Notes: generated from the sequence alone by a model not told the origin. A DNA stretch of 23,307 bases from CAZJQD01 sp964548165 [NCBI: uncultured bacterium] (GCA_964548165.1 CAZJQD010000045.1:5471-28777); one strand, 5' to 3'. Counted from the first letter of the stretch, positions 7,822 to 16,813 are shown. Program-made: numbers and translations.

Positions 7822-7941
7822 TGGTGTCAGGCTAGCAGTTACGCAGGTTCAAAGCGCAGTCTGAGACCCTGGTGTAACGCCTCGCTGTTCAGTGGGTTAT
7901 CCGCTGTCTCTGCGAAACTGCTAAACGGCGAGCCTGGCCCC
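7822..7941. repeat. 120-bp interspersed repeat, copy B
   Basis: Partner of copy A at 5985-6104, same orientation and same length. Left end TGGTGTCAGGCTAG, right end GAGCCTGGCCCC (imperfect inverted ends). It stops two bases before the stop codon of the radical SAM gene at 7944. A hairpin, CACCA-gaat-TGGTG (7813-7826), straddles its left edge. The pair brackets the DUF3309-GT2-membrane protein cassette. Confidence 0.75.
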
Positions 7942-7943
7942 GT

Positions 7944-9344
7944 CTACTTCTTGGAGTCCAGCCAGCGCATCGCCTTTTCGGTGGCGCGCTTGGAGAACTG
8001 GTAGAGGAACTGCTTGGGATTGCGGGCGGAGCGGTACATCTCGGGGATGGTCTTGCGGAGATGCTCCATGGTGGTGCGGGAGCGGATCTCGGCGCAGGCT
8101 TGCTTCCACGTGTTGTAGACCAGCTGCTCGTCGAGCTCGTAGTAGGCGGGGATGCAGGGGTAGGGGAGGTTCATGTGGCGGAGCTCCGTCCAGTCCTCGA
8201 CTTCCTGGGCCCACATCGCCTTGAGGGGCGTGTCGGGGTAGATGCGCGTGATCTGGAACTCGCAGGATGCGCCGTACTTCTGCTTCATGCGGCGGGCGAA
8301 GTCGAGCGTGGTCATCATGTCGTCGTAGGTCTCACCCGGCAGGGAGAGCATGAAGTAGAGGTGGACGTCGAAGCCCATGTCGGCGGTCATGTCGATGACC
8401 TCCTCGGCCACCTTCATGTCCGTGAACTTGTCGATGTTCTTCAACACCTTCGGGACCGCGGACTCGACGCCGTAGTCGACCTGGTAGCAGTTGGACTGCT
8501 TGAGCGCCTCGAGCGTCTCGCGCTTCATGATGTTGAACTTGCCGTTGGCGCGGTGGCGCATCCCGAGGTCATGGACGCGCTCGGCGAACTCCTTCAGCCA
8601 CGTGATGTTGAAGACGAACGTATCCGAGACCGGCTCCCACTCGCGAAAACCCAGGTTGTCGCGGAGGTAGGCGATGTCGTCGACGACGGCCTGCGGCGTG
8701 CGGCCGCGGAGCGAGGATCCGTAGAGGTACTTCGAGGAGCAGTACGAGCAGGTGTACGGGCAGCCGCGGTGGACCTCCACGAACATGGTCGAGGTCGTGT
8801 ACGGGGAGTCGGATCCGGTCTCGAGGAGCTCGTAGGCGGGGCGGGGGAGCTCGTCGAGGGTCTTGAGGTAGCGGCGCGGCGCGGTGCGGCCGAAGCCGGG
8901 GAGACAGAGGCCGGGGACCTGGGTAAGGTCGGACTGCTTTGCCAGCGCGACCATCAGCTCTTCGAAGGTCTCTTCGCCCTCGCCGACGACGAGGATGTCG
9001 GCCCCGCACTGGTTGACCGACTTCTCGGGCTCCAGGGTGACGTGCACGCCGCCGTAGATGATCTTGCCGTCGAAGTTGTATTGCTTGCGGAGCTGGGCGA
9101 TGAGCATGACGGCGTCGCGGTAGTTGGTGGTGAAGGAGGTGACGGCGACGATGTCGGGGGACCAGTTCTGCATGGCGTCGCGGAGGAGATTCTCGCGTCC
9201 CATGATGTCGAGGATCTTGCAGTCGTGGCCGTGCCTCAGGCCAATGGAGGCCATGGTGGCGAGCGAGAGCGGGGGGACGAGGCTATAAACCTGCTTGCAC
9301 TCGGCGTCGTGGTAATAGGTGGGTTGCAGGAAGAGGATCTTCAC
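7944..9344 (-). CDS. B12-binding-type radical SAM protein
   Basis: A 466-residue protein. The N-terminus (1-170) is the Rossmann-like cobalamin-binding-type domain: MKILFLQPTYY, PPLSLATMASIGLRHGHDCKILD, IIYGGVHVTLEPE, ILVVGEGEETFEEL. The DxHxxG motif that ligates cobalt is not evident, so B12 may bind base-off without it or not at all. The radical SAM core follows, with Cys195, Cys199 and Cys202 (RGCPYTCSYC) for the 4Fe-4S cluster. DYGVESAVPKVLKNIDK and FMLSLPGETYDDM are typical downstream blocks. Such proteins methylate or rearrange unreactive carbons; the substrate is unknown. The GTG start has no strong Shine-Dalgarno. Divergent from another radical SAM gene over a shared 270-bp gap. Confidence 0.88.
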   Translation of the reverse strand: MKILFLQPTYYHDAECKQVYSLVPPLSLATMASIGLRHGHDCKILDIMGRENLLRDAMQNWSPDIVAVTSFTTNYRDAVMLIAQLRKQYNFDGKIIYGGVHVTLEPEKSVNQCGADILVVGEGEETFEELMVALAKQSDLTQVPGLCLPGFGRTAPRRYLKTLDELPRPAYELLETGSDSPYTTSTMFVEVHRGCPYTCSYCSSKYLYGSSLRGRTPQAVVDDIAYLRDNLGFREWEPVSDTFVFNITWLKEFAERVHDLGMRHRANGKFNIMKRETLEALKQSNCYQVDYGVESAVPKVLKNIDKFTDMKVAEEVIDMTADMGFDVHLYFMLSLPGETYDDMMTTLDFARRMKQKYGASCEFQITRIYPDTPLKAMWAQEVEDWTELRHMNLPYPCIPAYYELDEQLVYNTWKQACAEIRSRTTMEHLRKTIPEMYRSARNPKQFLYQFSKRATEKAMRWLDSKK

Positions 9345-9473
9345 GCGTCGTTTTCTACTCGGAAAGTCTGGCGAATTGCTTGAGGTTCGTCAACGGGCAA
9401 ATGGGAATAAAATGGTACCATACACAGGCTCCGCTCCTGACCTGCCAAAACTTCCGTGGATAAATTTCACAAT

Positions 9474-9521
9474 GCGCATCGCGGTGATGCGCTTTGCGCT
9501 GACGCGATCGCGGCATAGAAT
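9474..9521 (+). promoter_or_regulatory. Putative sigma70-type promoter with adjacent inverted repeat
   Basis: TTGCGC (9494-9499), 16 bases, then TAGAAT (9516-9521) gives a fair sigma70-like promoter about 95 bases before the ATG at 9615. Immediately upstream is GCGCATC-gcggt-GATGCGC (9474-9492), a perfect 7-bp inverted repeat abutting the -35. That is a good place for a regulator governing the divergent radical SAM genes. Confidence 0.4.
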
Positions 9522-9614
9522 CGCGGGGATTTCGTTGGCGGATATCAGACCGCCGCAGTACTATTTCGCGTCCGCTATGTTTCGCCCTGCGGGCAAGGAG
9601 CCGATCGACCAAGA

Positions 9615-11399
9615 ATGACCGCCGTACCCAACACGCCAGCACCCGCGACCACCGCCTCCCGCCCTCGTGTGACCTTCGTCCACACGCCCAATCCCGTCTA
9701 TGCGGACACGCAGAATTACGGCGCCCAGTTCATGCCCGTCTGGGCCTACACCCTCGCCGCGCATCTCCCCGAGGGCGCCTACGACCTCGCTCTGTACGAC
9801 ACCCGCCTGGAGTCGATCGAGGACGTCGCTGGATCGGACCTCTTTCTCTTCTCGGGCATCAACCAGGACCACGCGGCCATCGTTCGCTTCCACGGCATCC
9901 TCAAGGAAAAGTACCCGACCGCGAAGTTCCTGATCGGCGGACCGATCTGCTGGTCGTTCCAGATGGCCGGCGACATCGCCAAGCTCGAGATGTTTGACGT
10001 CGTCTTCATCGGGGACGGCGAGGATCACGTCGCGCGACTCATCGACGACCTCCTGGCCGGCCGTCCCGTCGAGCGCGTCATTAACAACAAGGAACGCTTC
10101 AAGATCGGGACTGCCCGTCCCTTCTATCGCCCCTTCGTGGACGCCACCATCCACCGCTACTACGGCGCCGTGCTGGAGGTCTCGCGCGGGTGCCCGTTCC
10201 TCTGCGAGTTCTGCGATATCCGCATCCTCCCCGACAACAATCGCACGCACGACAAGCCCGTCGACCTGATCATCAGCGAGCTCGATTACCTCTGGAGCCT
10301 GGGCGTGAAGCAGGTGCTCCTCGCCTGCGACAACTTCATCGGCGACCTGAAGTGGGCGGAGACCGTGGTCGACGCGATCGTGGCCTGGACCGAGCGGACC
10401 GGCGCTCACCCCTCGCTCTACACGTGGCTGACCATCAACCTCCACCGCTACCCCGAGCTTCTCCGGAAGATGCGCCTCGCGGGCTTCGACATGCTCTTCA
10501 TCGGCATCGAGAGCTTCAGCGCGAACTCGCTCCTTGAGACCGCCAAGGTCCAGAACACGGCCACCGATCTCACGAATGCGTGCCGCGAGATCCAATCCTA
10601 CGGGTTCATCATCGTCGCCGGGCTCATCTTCGGCTTCGACTCCGATGGCGACGACGTCGTCGATGTGACGCTCCACGGGCTTTCGCATTCCGGCCTCATC
10701 TCGGGCGATCCCTCGCTCCTGACCGCGCTTCCCGGCACGCCGCTCTATCGCCGCATGAAGCAGGCCGGCCGGCTCCGCCAGGTCCGCTACGGGCTCGGAG
10801 GCTACAAGTACCAGACCAACATCAAGTACCTGATGCCGCGCGAGCAGATCATCGGGGGCTACAAGAAGTTCGTGAAGGCCTACAACAACGGCGCCTACCA
10901 GTACGCGCGGCTCAAGGAGCTCTTCGACGGCTTCGAGACGGGCAACTTCGTGCCCTTGAAGTCGATGGGCTACGGCAATCCCTTGCGCTTCTTCAAGATG
11001 ATCAGCCGCAACCCCGCCGCGATCTGGCAGTTGACCCAGCGGCTGGCGCGGTTCAGCCTGACGCCCATCAACTGGCTGTACGCGGCCAAGGGATTCCTGC
11101 TGATGCTCTCACGCCGCGGCCGCATCCCTCACGCGTATGGCTACTGGCAGTTCTGGTTCTTCGCCTGGACGAACACGGTCCTGAAGTATCGCTACCTCTC
11201 GGAGAGTGACTTCGACATCGAGTCGGTGGCCGAGGACTTCGACATCGCCGGCGTGCTCCCGGAGAACTACGAGTCCGGGGCGACCGAGGACATCCCCGAC
11301 GCGAAGATCCAGGCCCAGCAGAGGTTCACGACCAAGCAGCTCAAGAACCTCGTCGCCACCCGCAACGCCGCCAGCGCCGCCAAGGCCGCCGCGAAGTAG
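9615..11399 (+). CDS. B12-binding-type radical SAM protein with long C-terminal region
   Basis: A 594-residue protein. Residues about 15-160 are the B12-binding-type domain (VTFVHTPNPVYADTQNYGAQ, FLIGGPICWSF, FIGDGEDHVARLIDDLL). The radical SAM core carries Cys193, Cys197 and Cys200 (SRGCPFLCEFC), followed by LLACDNFIGDLKWAE, FIGIESFSANSLLETAK and GLIFGFDSDGDDV. After about residue 375 comes a region that resembles the DUF4070 extension of hopanoid-methylase-like and related enzymes (LTALPGTPLYRRMKQAGRL, then an aromatic, basic segment). The tail is Ala/Lys-rich. AAGGAG is 14 bases upstream, rather far. The reaction is unknown; lipid or membrane-associated substrates are one inference from the C-terminal type. 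Divergent from the 466-residue relative. Confidence 0.88.
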   Translation: MTAVPNTPAPATTASRPRVTFVHTPNPVYADTQNYGAQFMPVWAYTLAAHLPEGAYDLALYDTRLESIEDVAGSDLFLFSGINQDHAAIVRFHGILKEKYPTAKFLIGGPICWSFQMAGDIAKLEMFDVVFIGDGEDHVARLIDDLLAGRPVERVINNKERFKIGTARPFYRPFVDATIHRYYGAVLEVSRGCPFLCEFCDIRILPDNNRTHDKPVDLIISELDYLWSLGVKQVLLACDNFIGDLKWAETVVDAIVAWTERTGAHPSLYTWLTINLHRYPELLRKMRLAGFDMLFIGIESFSANSLLETAKVQNTATDLTNACREIQSYGFIIVAGLIFGFDSDGDDVVDVTLHGLSHSGLISGDPSLLTALPGTPLYRRMKQAGRLRQVRYGLGGYKYQTNIKYLMPREQIIGGYKKFVKAYNNGAYQYARLKELFDGFETGNFVPLKSMGYGNPLRFFKMISRNPAAIWQLTQRLARFSLTPINWLYAAKGFLLMLSRRGRIPHAYGYWQFWFFAWTNTVLKYRYLSESDFDIESVAEDFDIAGVLPENYESGATEDIPDAKIQAQQRFTTKQLKNLVATRNAASAAKAAAK

Positions 11400-11546
11400 G
11401 CAAGGGGTCAACAAGGTCGCCCTCCGGCCTAGAACCGCGGGGAAAGGGCCTTCGCGCGACGATAGGTAACCAGCTTGGTTTGTTCCCGTGAGGGCACTTC
11501 GCCGGGTTGGCTTGCTCCTTCGCGAACGTGCCGGTACGCTCACCTG

Positions 11547-14500
11547 ATGGTCCGATTCGGCCGATCCGTCCGGCTTCTCGTCCTGCAGTGTGCGGTCGGT
11601 TTCCTGGCCGTGGACGCCGAGGCCGGGCCGCTGAAGCGGGTGGTCACCGACAAGGCTCAGTATGCGCCGGCCGAGGCCGCCGTCATCACCGCGACCATCA
11701 CCAATACGACCGGCGCTCCCATCAACGGCTTCGTCCAGTTGACCGCGCGGCGCCTGGCGACGAGCGTTCACTCCGAGAGCCAGGCCCTGGCGCTGGCGAA
11801 CGGCGCCACGCAGGCGGTCTCCTTCACGTGGACGGTGCCCGCCGTGACCCTGCAGGGCTATGGGCTCGACGTCGACGTCTACAGCGGCGGCGCACCCGTG
11901 CTCGCTTACTCCGGCGCGCTCGATGTCAACGACGACTGGACCAAGGTGCCACGCTACGGCTTCCTCTCCGACTTTCCCGTGACCCAGACGGCGGCGCAGT
12001 CCGACAGCATCCTCGCCGAGCTCGCCAAGTATCACATCAACGGCGTCCAGTTCTACGACTGGATGTACAAGCACCATGATGTCTTGAAGCAGGACTCGGG
12101 CGTCTACGCCGACACCTATCTCGACGTGGCGGGTCGGACGCTCTCGTTGACGACCATCCGCAACCAGGTCCAGGCGGCGGTGAACCGCGGCATGTGGCCC
12201 ATGGCCTATCACCTGGCCTACGGCGAGCTCACCGCCTACGCCGCCGAACCGTCGCTGGCCGAGTACGGGCAGTTCATTCAGCCGGGCCTGGCGCGCCCCG
12301 ATTCTCATCCGCTCCTCTTCTGGGGGAGCACGATATGGCTCATGAATCCCGGGGACACCGGTTGGCAGAACTACATCTACGGGGAGTTCAACGAATCGCT
12401 CCGAGAGATGGGATTCCGGGGCCTTCACATCGACCAGCTTGGCGACCGAGGCACCCGCTACGACACCGGCGGCAATGTCCTCGACTTGACCACGTCCATA
12501 CCGGACTTTATCAACGGCGCTCGAACCGCGGCGCGGGATTCCGATCCAGGGGCACGGGTCATCTTCAATACCGTCGACGCCTGGCCCGCCCAGCAGGTCG
12601 GCGCCACGACCTCGGACGTGACCTACAGCGAGGTCTGGACGCCGAGCACGTACAACGACCTGCGCCTGCTGATCCGCTCGCTGAGGCAGTATTCGCCCTC
12701 CAAGCAGATCGTTCTCCCGGCCTACATGAACCGGGACCAGGCCAACAGCCTGGCCTACATGGACTCGCCGTCCGTGCTCCTGGCCGACGCCGCGATCTTC
12801 GCCAACGGCGCCTTCCACCTCGAGCTCGGCGAGTCCCACGCGATGCTCTCGACGGAGTATTTTCCCGACCACACGCCCGCGATGCACAGCTCGCTGATCA
12901 CCAGGCTCTACGACTACTACGACTTCGCTGTCCGCTACGAGAACCAGCTCTACGAGAACACGATCGACATCACCGACGAGATCGTGGACTGGATCAGCCT
13001 GGCCGAGGGCGTCTCGAAGAACGCAACGGCCGGAACGGTCTGGACGATCGCGAAGTCGCGGCCCGAAGAGATCGTCGTCCACCACGTCAACCTCATCGGC
13101 GTCGACGACGACTGGCGCGACACCACGACGGCCCCGACCGTGAAGACGAGCTACGACTACAAGTACTACACGAGCCAGCCGATCGCGGCCGTCTACCTCG
13201 CGTCGCCGGATTCGGGGAACGGCCGGCCCGTGGAACTCAGCTTCACCACGGGCCGGGACGAACCCTACGGCAATTACGTCTACGTCCCGAACATCCCTCG
13301 GCTCGAGTATTGGAACATGCTGGTTCTTCGCACGGGGACGGCCTCGTCGCCGCCGACGGCGTCCTCGCACGAGGTCTACATCCCGTGGCACACGGCGACC
13401 GTGGATGGGACGGTCGATTCGGGTTACGGCGTCGCCATCGCCTCGGACAACGAGAACGGGACGAACGGCCAGGCCGGTTCTCCCATGGATCTCCAGAACC
13501 TCTACATGTCCCACGACACGGACCATCTCTACATCGCGTTCACGATCAACCAGAACGTCACGACGGGAGGCACGGACTGGGGCAAGTACGTGCTCTCCAT
13601 CGACACCGACGGAGTTTCCGGGAGCGGAGCGCCGTCACCGGGCTGGGGACGCGCGGCGACCTTCAGCAATCCCCACCTGCCGGACTACGAGCTCTACACG
13701 TGGGTGAACGCGCTCCCGTACGAGGTCACCGACGTCCAACGATGGCGGTACGCGGGTGGCGCCTGGGGAAACGTGGGATCGATCACGTCCGCCGCGCTCG
13801 ATTCCGCCGCCGGGCTGACCGTGATCGAGTACAAGGTCGCGAAGGCGGATGTCGGAGTGGCCGATCCCCCGCGGTTCTGGATCGAGGCGTGGAGCACGGG
13901 GGGCGCGGGGACGGACAACGCGCAGGACAGCATCAACAACCCGAAGGACGACGCGAATCCCGGGGACTGGACTACCTCGACGCCCTTGAAGGTCTCGACC
14001 TTCTGCCACCTCGTGCCGCCGCGGATCGGCGGGTTGAAGGTGGAGACCATCCAGGACCGGCTGAAGCTCACGTGGAATGCCTCCGCCGACGGCGGCTTCT
14101 CGCGCTACGAGGTCTACCGCGCGTCGGCTCCGTTCCAGGACATCACGAACCTGACCCCGCTGGCCGTCGTCTCGGACCGCGCGACGGCGACCTACACGGA
14201 TGCGGCCGTCGCGCCCGGCGAGACCTACTACTACGCCGTCGTTGCCGCCAATCGGCTTGGGGATTCCGATCCGCTGGTGTACCGATGGGAGGCCGAGCGG
14301 GGTCTTGTGGGCAGGAACGCGGCCATGGATGCGGACCATGCCGGTTACACGGGTGACGGCTTCGTCGACCAGTTGGACGCGGACGAGGCCAACGACTGGG
14401 TTCAGCACACGGTCACGGTGGCGGAGGCCGGGAACTACCCGCTGACGTTTCGCTACGCGGCCGGTGGAGTTGCCACCACGGGGAGGCTCGATATCAATGG

Positions 14501-16007
14501 CGTCGAGATGGCATGGCCAACCCTGGCGCAGACCGCGTCCTGGGCCACATGGTCGACGGCGACGCAGTCGGCGTGGCTCCAGCCGGGACAGAACGCGGTG
14601 AAGTTCGGATACGAGGGAGGCAACGCGGCCTTCAACTATGATCGGCTGGAGATGGAGAATCCCAGCGGCTCCGTCAGCGGCAAGGTCGTCCTCAATGAGC
14701 TCGTCCCGGTCTCCGTCAAGGATTCGTCGGGTCTCGACGCCGAGGCCTGGGTCGAGCTCTATAACGCCTCGGACTCGAGCGTGTCCCTGGGATCCTGGCG
14801 GCTCTCTAACCACGCCGGCTCGATCTACACGTTTCCCGCGAACTTTGCGCTGCCGGCTCGTTCGTTCGCCGTCGTGACCTTCGGCGCCGGCGTCGCCGAC
14901 ACGTGGTATACGGACAGCGCGGCCCGGCTCTATGCGGCGGGAACTCCACCCGCAGGCTTCTTCAACACGGCGCGCGCCTGCGGGCTCTACAACGCGGACT
15001 GGCAGATCGTCGACTTCCTCTCGTTCGGAGCCGGGGCGGGCGCGGACTCGGATGCGGTGAGTGCCGGGATCTGGACGAGCGGCGACTCGGTCTCGTATGC
15101 CGCGGCGGAGGGCATCTCGATCCACAGGGATACCGACGGCCGGGACAACGACAGCTCCGGGGATTGGCGCGTGACGGCGCAGGCCGGGCGAGCCTCGGAG
15201 GGCGGAACGAACGACGGCATGGATATCGTGGATGACTCGGTCGGGAGCCTCGCCTTCATGATGTCGGATTGGTCGGCGCCGCTGCCGGCCGATACGCACG
15301 CGGTTCTCGGCGACACGCTCTACATCCAGGCGCAGAACGACGCGGGAGATCCGACGGCCCTCGACTTCGTGCAGGTGCTCGTCACAGCGACGACCGAGAG
15401 CGCGATCGTCGTGACGCTCCGGGAGACGGCGAACAATTCCAACATCCTGAGAGGCGTGATTCACCTGAGAACGGCCAGCGTCAGCTCCGCGGATCGCATC
15501 GGCGCCGTGGACGGCGCCGTCGTCGGGATCCAGGACTTCGAGGGACCCGATCGCACGGACACGATCCTGGTGGGACCGGCCGGATGCATCGTCACCGGCA
15601 TCGTCGCGCTGGAGGCGGGAACGAGCGAGAGCGGCGTCGCGGTCTGGCTGTATAACGGCGTGGATACCTACAGCGCCGTCTCGCGGGACACGGCTGGATC
15701 GTTCACGCTGACGGGAATCGCCAACGGCAGTTACCGCATCCGTTTCACGGAGGCCCACCACCTGGCTCTTCGCGCCGCCAGCGTGATCGTGATAGCGGGC
15801 GCCGATACCTACCTGGGAACGGTGGGGGAGCTAAGGGCCGGCGATGTGAACGGGGACAACCGGGTGAACCTCTTCGACGCCGCGCTGATCCGGGTGACCG
15901 TGGGGTCCGCATACGAGCCGGCCGATGTCGATCGCAACGGGGTTGTGAACGCCGCCGATCTCGGTTGGGTGAGGCTCAACTTCGGGCGCGTCGGGGACGG
16001 TTGGTAG
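11547..16007 (+). CDS. Secreted multimodular GH66 (dextranase-like) protein with C-terminal dockerin
   Basis: About 1486 residues. The ATG at 11547 gives a signal peptide (MVRFGR, hydrophobic core, then DAEA before Gly27); a TTG frame start at 11475 would hide it. Modules, approximate residues: N-terminal beta domain 27-125; GH66 barrel 130-590, with nucleophile Asp296 (GLHIDQLG) and acid/base Glu362 (YSEVW), 66 apart as in dextranases and cycloisomaltooligosaccharide glucanotransferases; CBM/DOMON-like 610-815; FnIII 820-912; CBM35-like 911-1038; lamin-tail domain 1045-1125 or beyond; unassigned beta region 1220-1345; carboxypeptidase-regulatory-like 1347-1428; dockerin 1430-1486, with two Ca-binding repeats (GDVNGDNRVNLFDA and ADVDRNGVVNAADL). 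It probably cleaves or rearranges alpha-1,6-glucan outside the cell. No cohesin gene is visible. Confidence 0.88.
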   Translation: MVRFGRSVRLLVLQCAVGFLAVDAEAGPLKRVVTDKAQYAPAEAAVITATITNTTGAPINGFVQLTARRLATSVHSESQALALANGATQAVSFTWTVPAVTLQGYGLDVDVYSGGAPVLAYSGALDVNDDWTKVPRYGFLSDFPVTQTAAQSDSILAELAKYHINGVQFYDWMYKHHDVLKQDSGVYADTYLDVAGRTLSLTTIRNQVQAAVNRGMWPMAYHLAYGELTAYAAEPSLAEYGQFIQPGLARPDSHPLLFWGSTIWLMNPGDTGWQNYIYGEFNESLREMGFRGLHIDQLGDRGTRYDTGGNVLDLTTSIPDFINGARTAARDSDPGARVIFNTVDAWPAQQVGATTSDVTYSEVWTPSTYNDLRLLIRSLRQYSPSKQIVLPAYMNRDQANSLAYMDSPSVLLADAAIFANGAFHLELGESHAMLSTEYFPDHTPAMHSSLITRLYDYYDFAVRYENQLYENTIDITDEIVDWISLAEGVSKNATAGTVWTIAKSRPEEIVVHHVNLIGVDDDWRDTTTAPTVKTSYDYKYYTSQPIAAVYLASPDSGNGRPVELSFTTGRDEPYGNYVYVPNIPRLEYWNMLVLRTGTASSPPTASSHEVYIPWHTATVDGTVDSGYGVAIASDNENGTNGQAGSPMDLQNLYMSHDTDHLYIAFTINQNVTTGGTDWGKYVLSIDTDGVSGSGAPSPGWGRAATFSNPHLPDYELYTWVNALPYEVTDVQRWRYAGGAWGNVGSITSAALDSAAGLTVIEYKVAKADVGVADPPRFWIEAWSTGGAGTDNAQDSINNPKDDANPGDWTTSTPLKVSTFCHLVPPRIGGLKVETIQDRLKLTWNASADGGFSRYEVYRASAPFQDITNLTPLAVVSDRATATYTDAAVAPGETYYYAVVAANRLGDSDPLVYRWEAERGLVGRNAAMDADHAGYTGDGFVDQLDADEANDWVQHTVTVAEAGNYPLTFRYAAGGVATTGRLDINGVEMAWPTLAQTASWATWSTATQSAWLQPGQNAVKFGYEGGNAAFNYDRLEMENPSGSVSGKVVLNELVPVSVKDSSGLDAEAWVELYNASDSSVSLGSWRLSNHAGSIYTFPANFALPARSFAVVTFGAGVADTWYTDSAARLYAAGTPPAGFFNTARACGLYNADWQIVDFLSFGAGAGADSDAVSAGIWTSGDSVSYAAAEGISIHRDTDGRDNDSSGDWRVTAQAGRASEGGTNDGMDIVDDSVGSLAFMMSDWSAPLPADTHAVLGDTLYIQAQNDAGDPTALDFVQVLVTATTESAIVVTLRETANNSNILRGVIHLRTASVSSADRIGAVDGAVVGIQDFEGPDRTDTILVGPAGCIVTGIVALEAGTSESGVAVWLYNGVDTYSAVSRDTAGSFTLTGIANGSYRIRFTEAHHLALRAASVIVIAGADTYLGTVGELRAGDVNGDNRVNLFDAALIRVTVGSAYEPADVDRNGVVNAADLGWVRLNFGRVGDGW

Positions 16008-16010
16008 CGC

Positions 16011-16037
16011 GACCCCGCGGCCGTGGGTCCCGGGGAC
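16011..16037. terminator. GC-rich hairpins between convergent genes
   Basis: GACCC (16011-16015) pairs with GGGTC (16025-16029), and GTCCC-g-GGGAC (16027-16037) is a near-perfect palindrome overlapping it. They fill the 46-bp gap between the GH66 stop and the convergent GT2 stop. There is no T-run on either strand, so this is only a possible terminator. Confidence 0.25.
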
Positions 16038-16053
16038 GAGCGCGGGTTGCGGG

Positions 16054-16725
16054 TCAGTAACCCAGGTAGAGGCGCCGGGCGATGATGAAGGCGTGGCGGA
16101 GACGGATCTTCTTGCCGTCCTCGTTGCGGCGCGGCCGGAACGTGACGTGGCGTTCCGCGATCTTTGCGCGTCGCGCCATCTGTTCCGCGACCTCGATCTC
16201 GATCTCGTAACCCTTGGCCTTGAGGTCGATGCCCTTCCAGATCTCGGCCGTGGCGGCCTTGCACCCGGTGAGGACGTCGGTCAGCTTCGTGCCGTTGTGC
16301 CAGTTGAAGAGCGTGGTGAAGAGCCGGTTGGCGTAGGTCATGGATGGATACGCGCATTCCTGGGTGGTGTCGAGGAAGCGGGAGCCGAAGACGACGGGGG
16401 AGTCCGGGCCGACGGCGGTGGCGACCGCGAGGACATCGTCGGCGCCCAGCTCGTTGTCGGCGTCCTGGATGATGATGACGTCGCCCTTGGCCTCGCGAAC
16501 ACCCAGGGCCACGGCATTCCCCTTGCCCTGCCGCTGAACCTCCCTGAGGACGCGAAGCTTCGGGAGGAACTCGCCGAGATGCTTGAGGAGCTCGTAGGTG
16601 CCGTCGTCCGAGAGCCCGTCGACGACGACGATCTCAAGGATCTCGGGGCGATCGGCAAAGGCGCGGATGGCCTGGTCGATCGTGCGGATCTCGTTGTAGG
16701 CGGGCATGACCACGGAGATGCGCAT
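16054..16725 (-). CDS. GT2 glycosyltransferase, dolichol-phosphate mannosyltransferase-like
   Basis: A 223-residue family 2 glycosyltransferase: VVMPAYNE (5-12), VVVDGLSDDGT (33-43), Asp88-Ala-Asp90 (IIQDADNE) and LTDVLTGCKAA (148-158), the last typical of DPM1/GtrB-type enzymes that move a sugar from a nucleotide onto a polyprenyl phosphate. There is no C-terminal membrane segment, so it is the soluble DPM1-like type. The ATG at 16725 (MRISVVMP) is preferred to the in-frame GTG six codons earlier, since the fold starts at once. A terminator-like hairpin lies 34 bases upstream in its leader. Convergent with the GH66 gene; donor and acceptor unknown. Confidence 0.85.
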   Translation of the reverse strand: MRISVVMPAYNEIRTIDQAIRAFADRPEILEIVVVDGLSDDGTYELLKHLGEFLPKLRVLREVQRQGKGNAVALGVREAKGDVIIIQDADNELGADDVLAVATAVGPDSPVVFGSRFLDTTQECAYPSMTYANRLFTTLFNWHNGTKLTDVLTGCKAATAEIWKGIDLKAKGYEIEIEVAEQMARRAKIAERHVTFRPRRNEDGKKIRLRHAFIIARRLYLGY

Positions 16726-16758
16726 TGACGAGACCGACCTCACGACGACTGAAATGAA

Positions 16759-16777
16759 GCCCGCGACGATCGCGGGC
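16759..16777 (-). terminator. Strong hairpin, terminator or attenuator
   Basis: GCCCGCGA-cga-TCGCGGGC is a perfect 8-bp GC-rich stem with a 3-base loop. On the minus strand it is followed by TTCATTTCAG, a modest T-rich tail. It lies after the activator gene (stop at 16920) and 34 bases before the GT2 ATG. It could end the activator transcript or attenuate the GT2 gene. The tail is not a clean T-run, so intrinsic termination is not certain. Confidence 0.45.
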
Positions 16778-16813
16778 GGAGCGAGAGTCTAGCCCGAATC
16801 AAGCGCACATTTC

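Noticed and set aside
8061-9383. 440-codon open frame on the + strand opposite the radical SAM gene
   Set aside because: Low-complexity Val/Leu/Glu/Asp-rich composition and no motif; the minus-strand gene has the three-cysteine cluster site.
9319-9618. 99-codon open frame across the divergent radical SAM promoter region
   Set aside because: It overlaps the start of one gene and the promoter of the other, has no ribosome binding site and no recognisable composition.
11109-15761. Two very long open frames (805 and 708 codons) antisense to the radical SAM and GH66 genes
   Set aside because: They mirror real genes in GC-rich DNA, are rich in Arg, Gly, Val and Asp, show no motifs, and the opposite strand has clear domains and catalytic residues.
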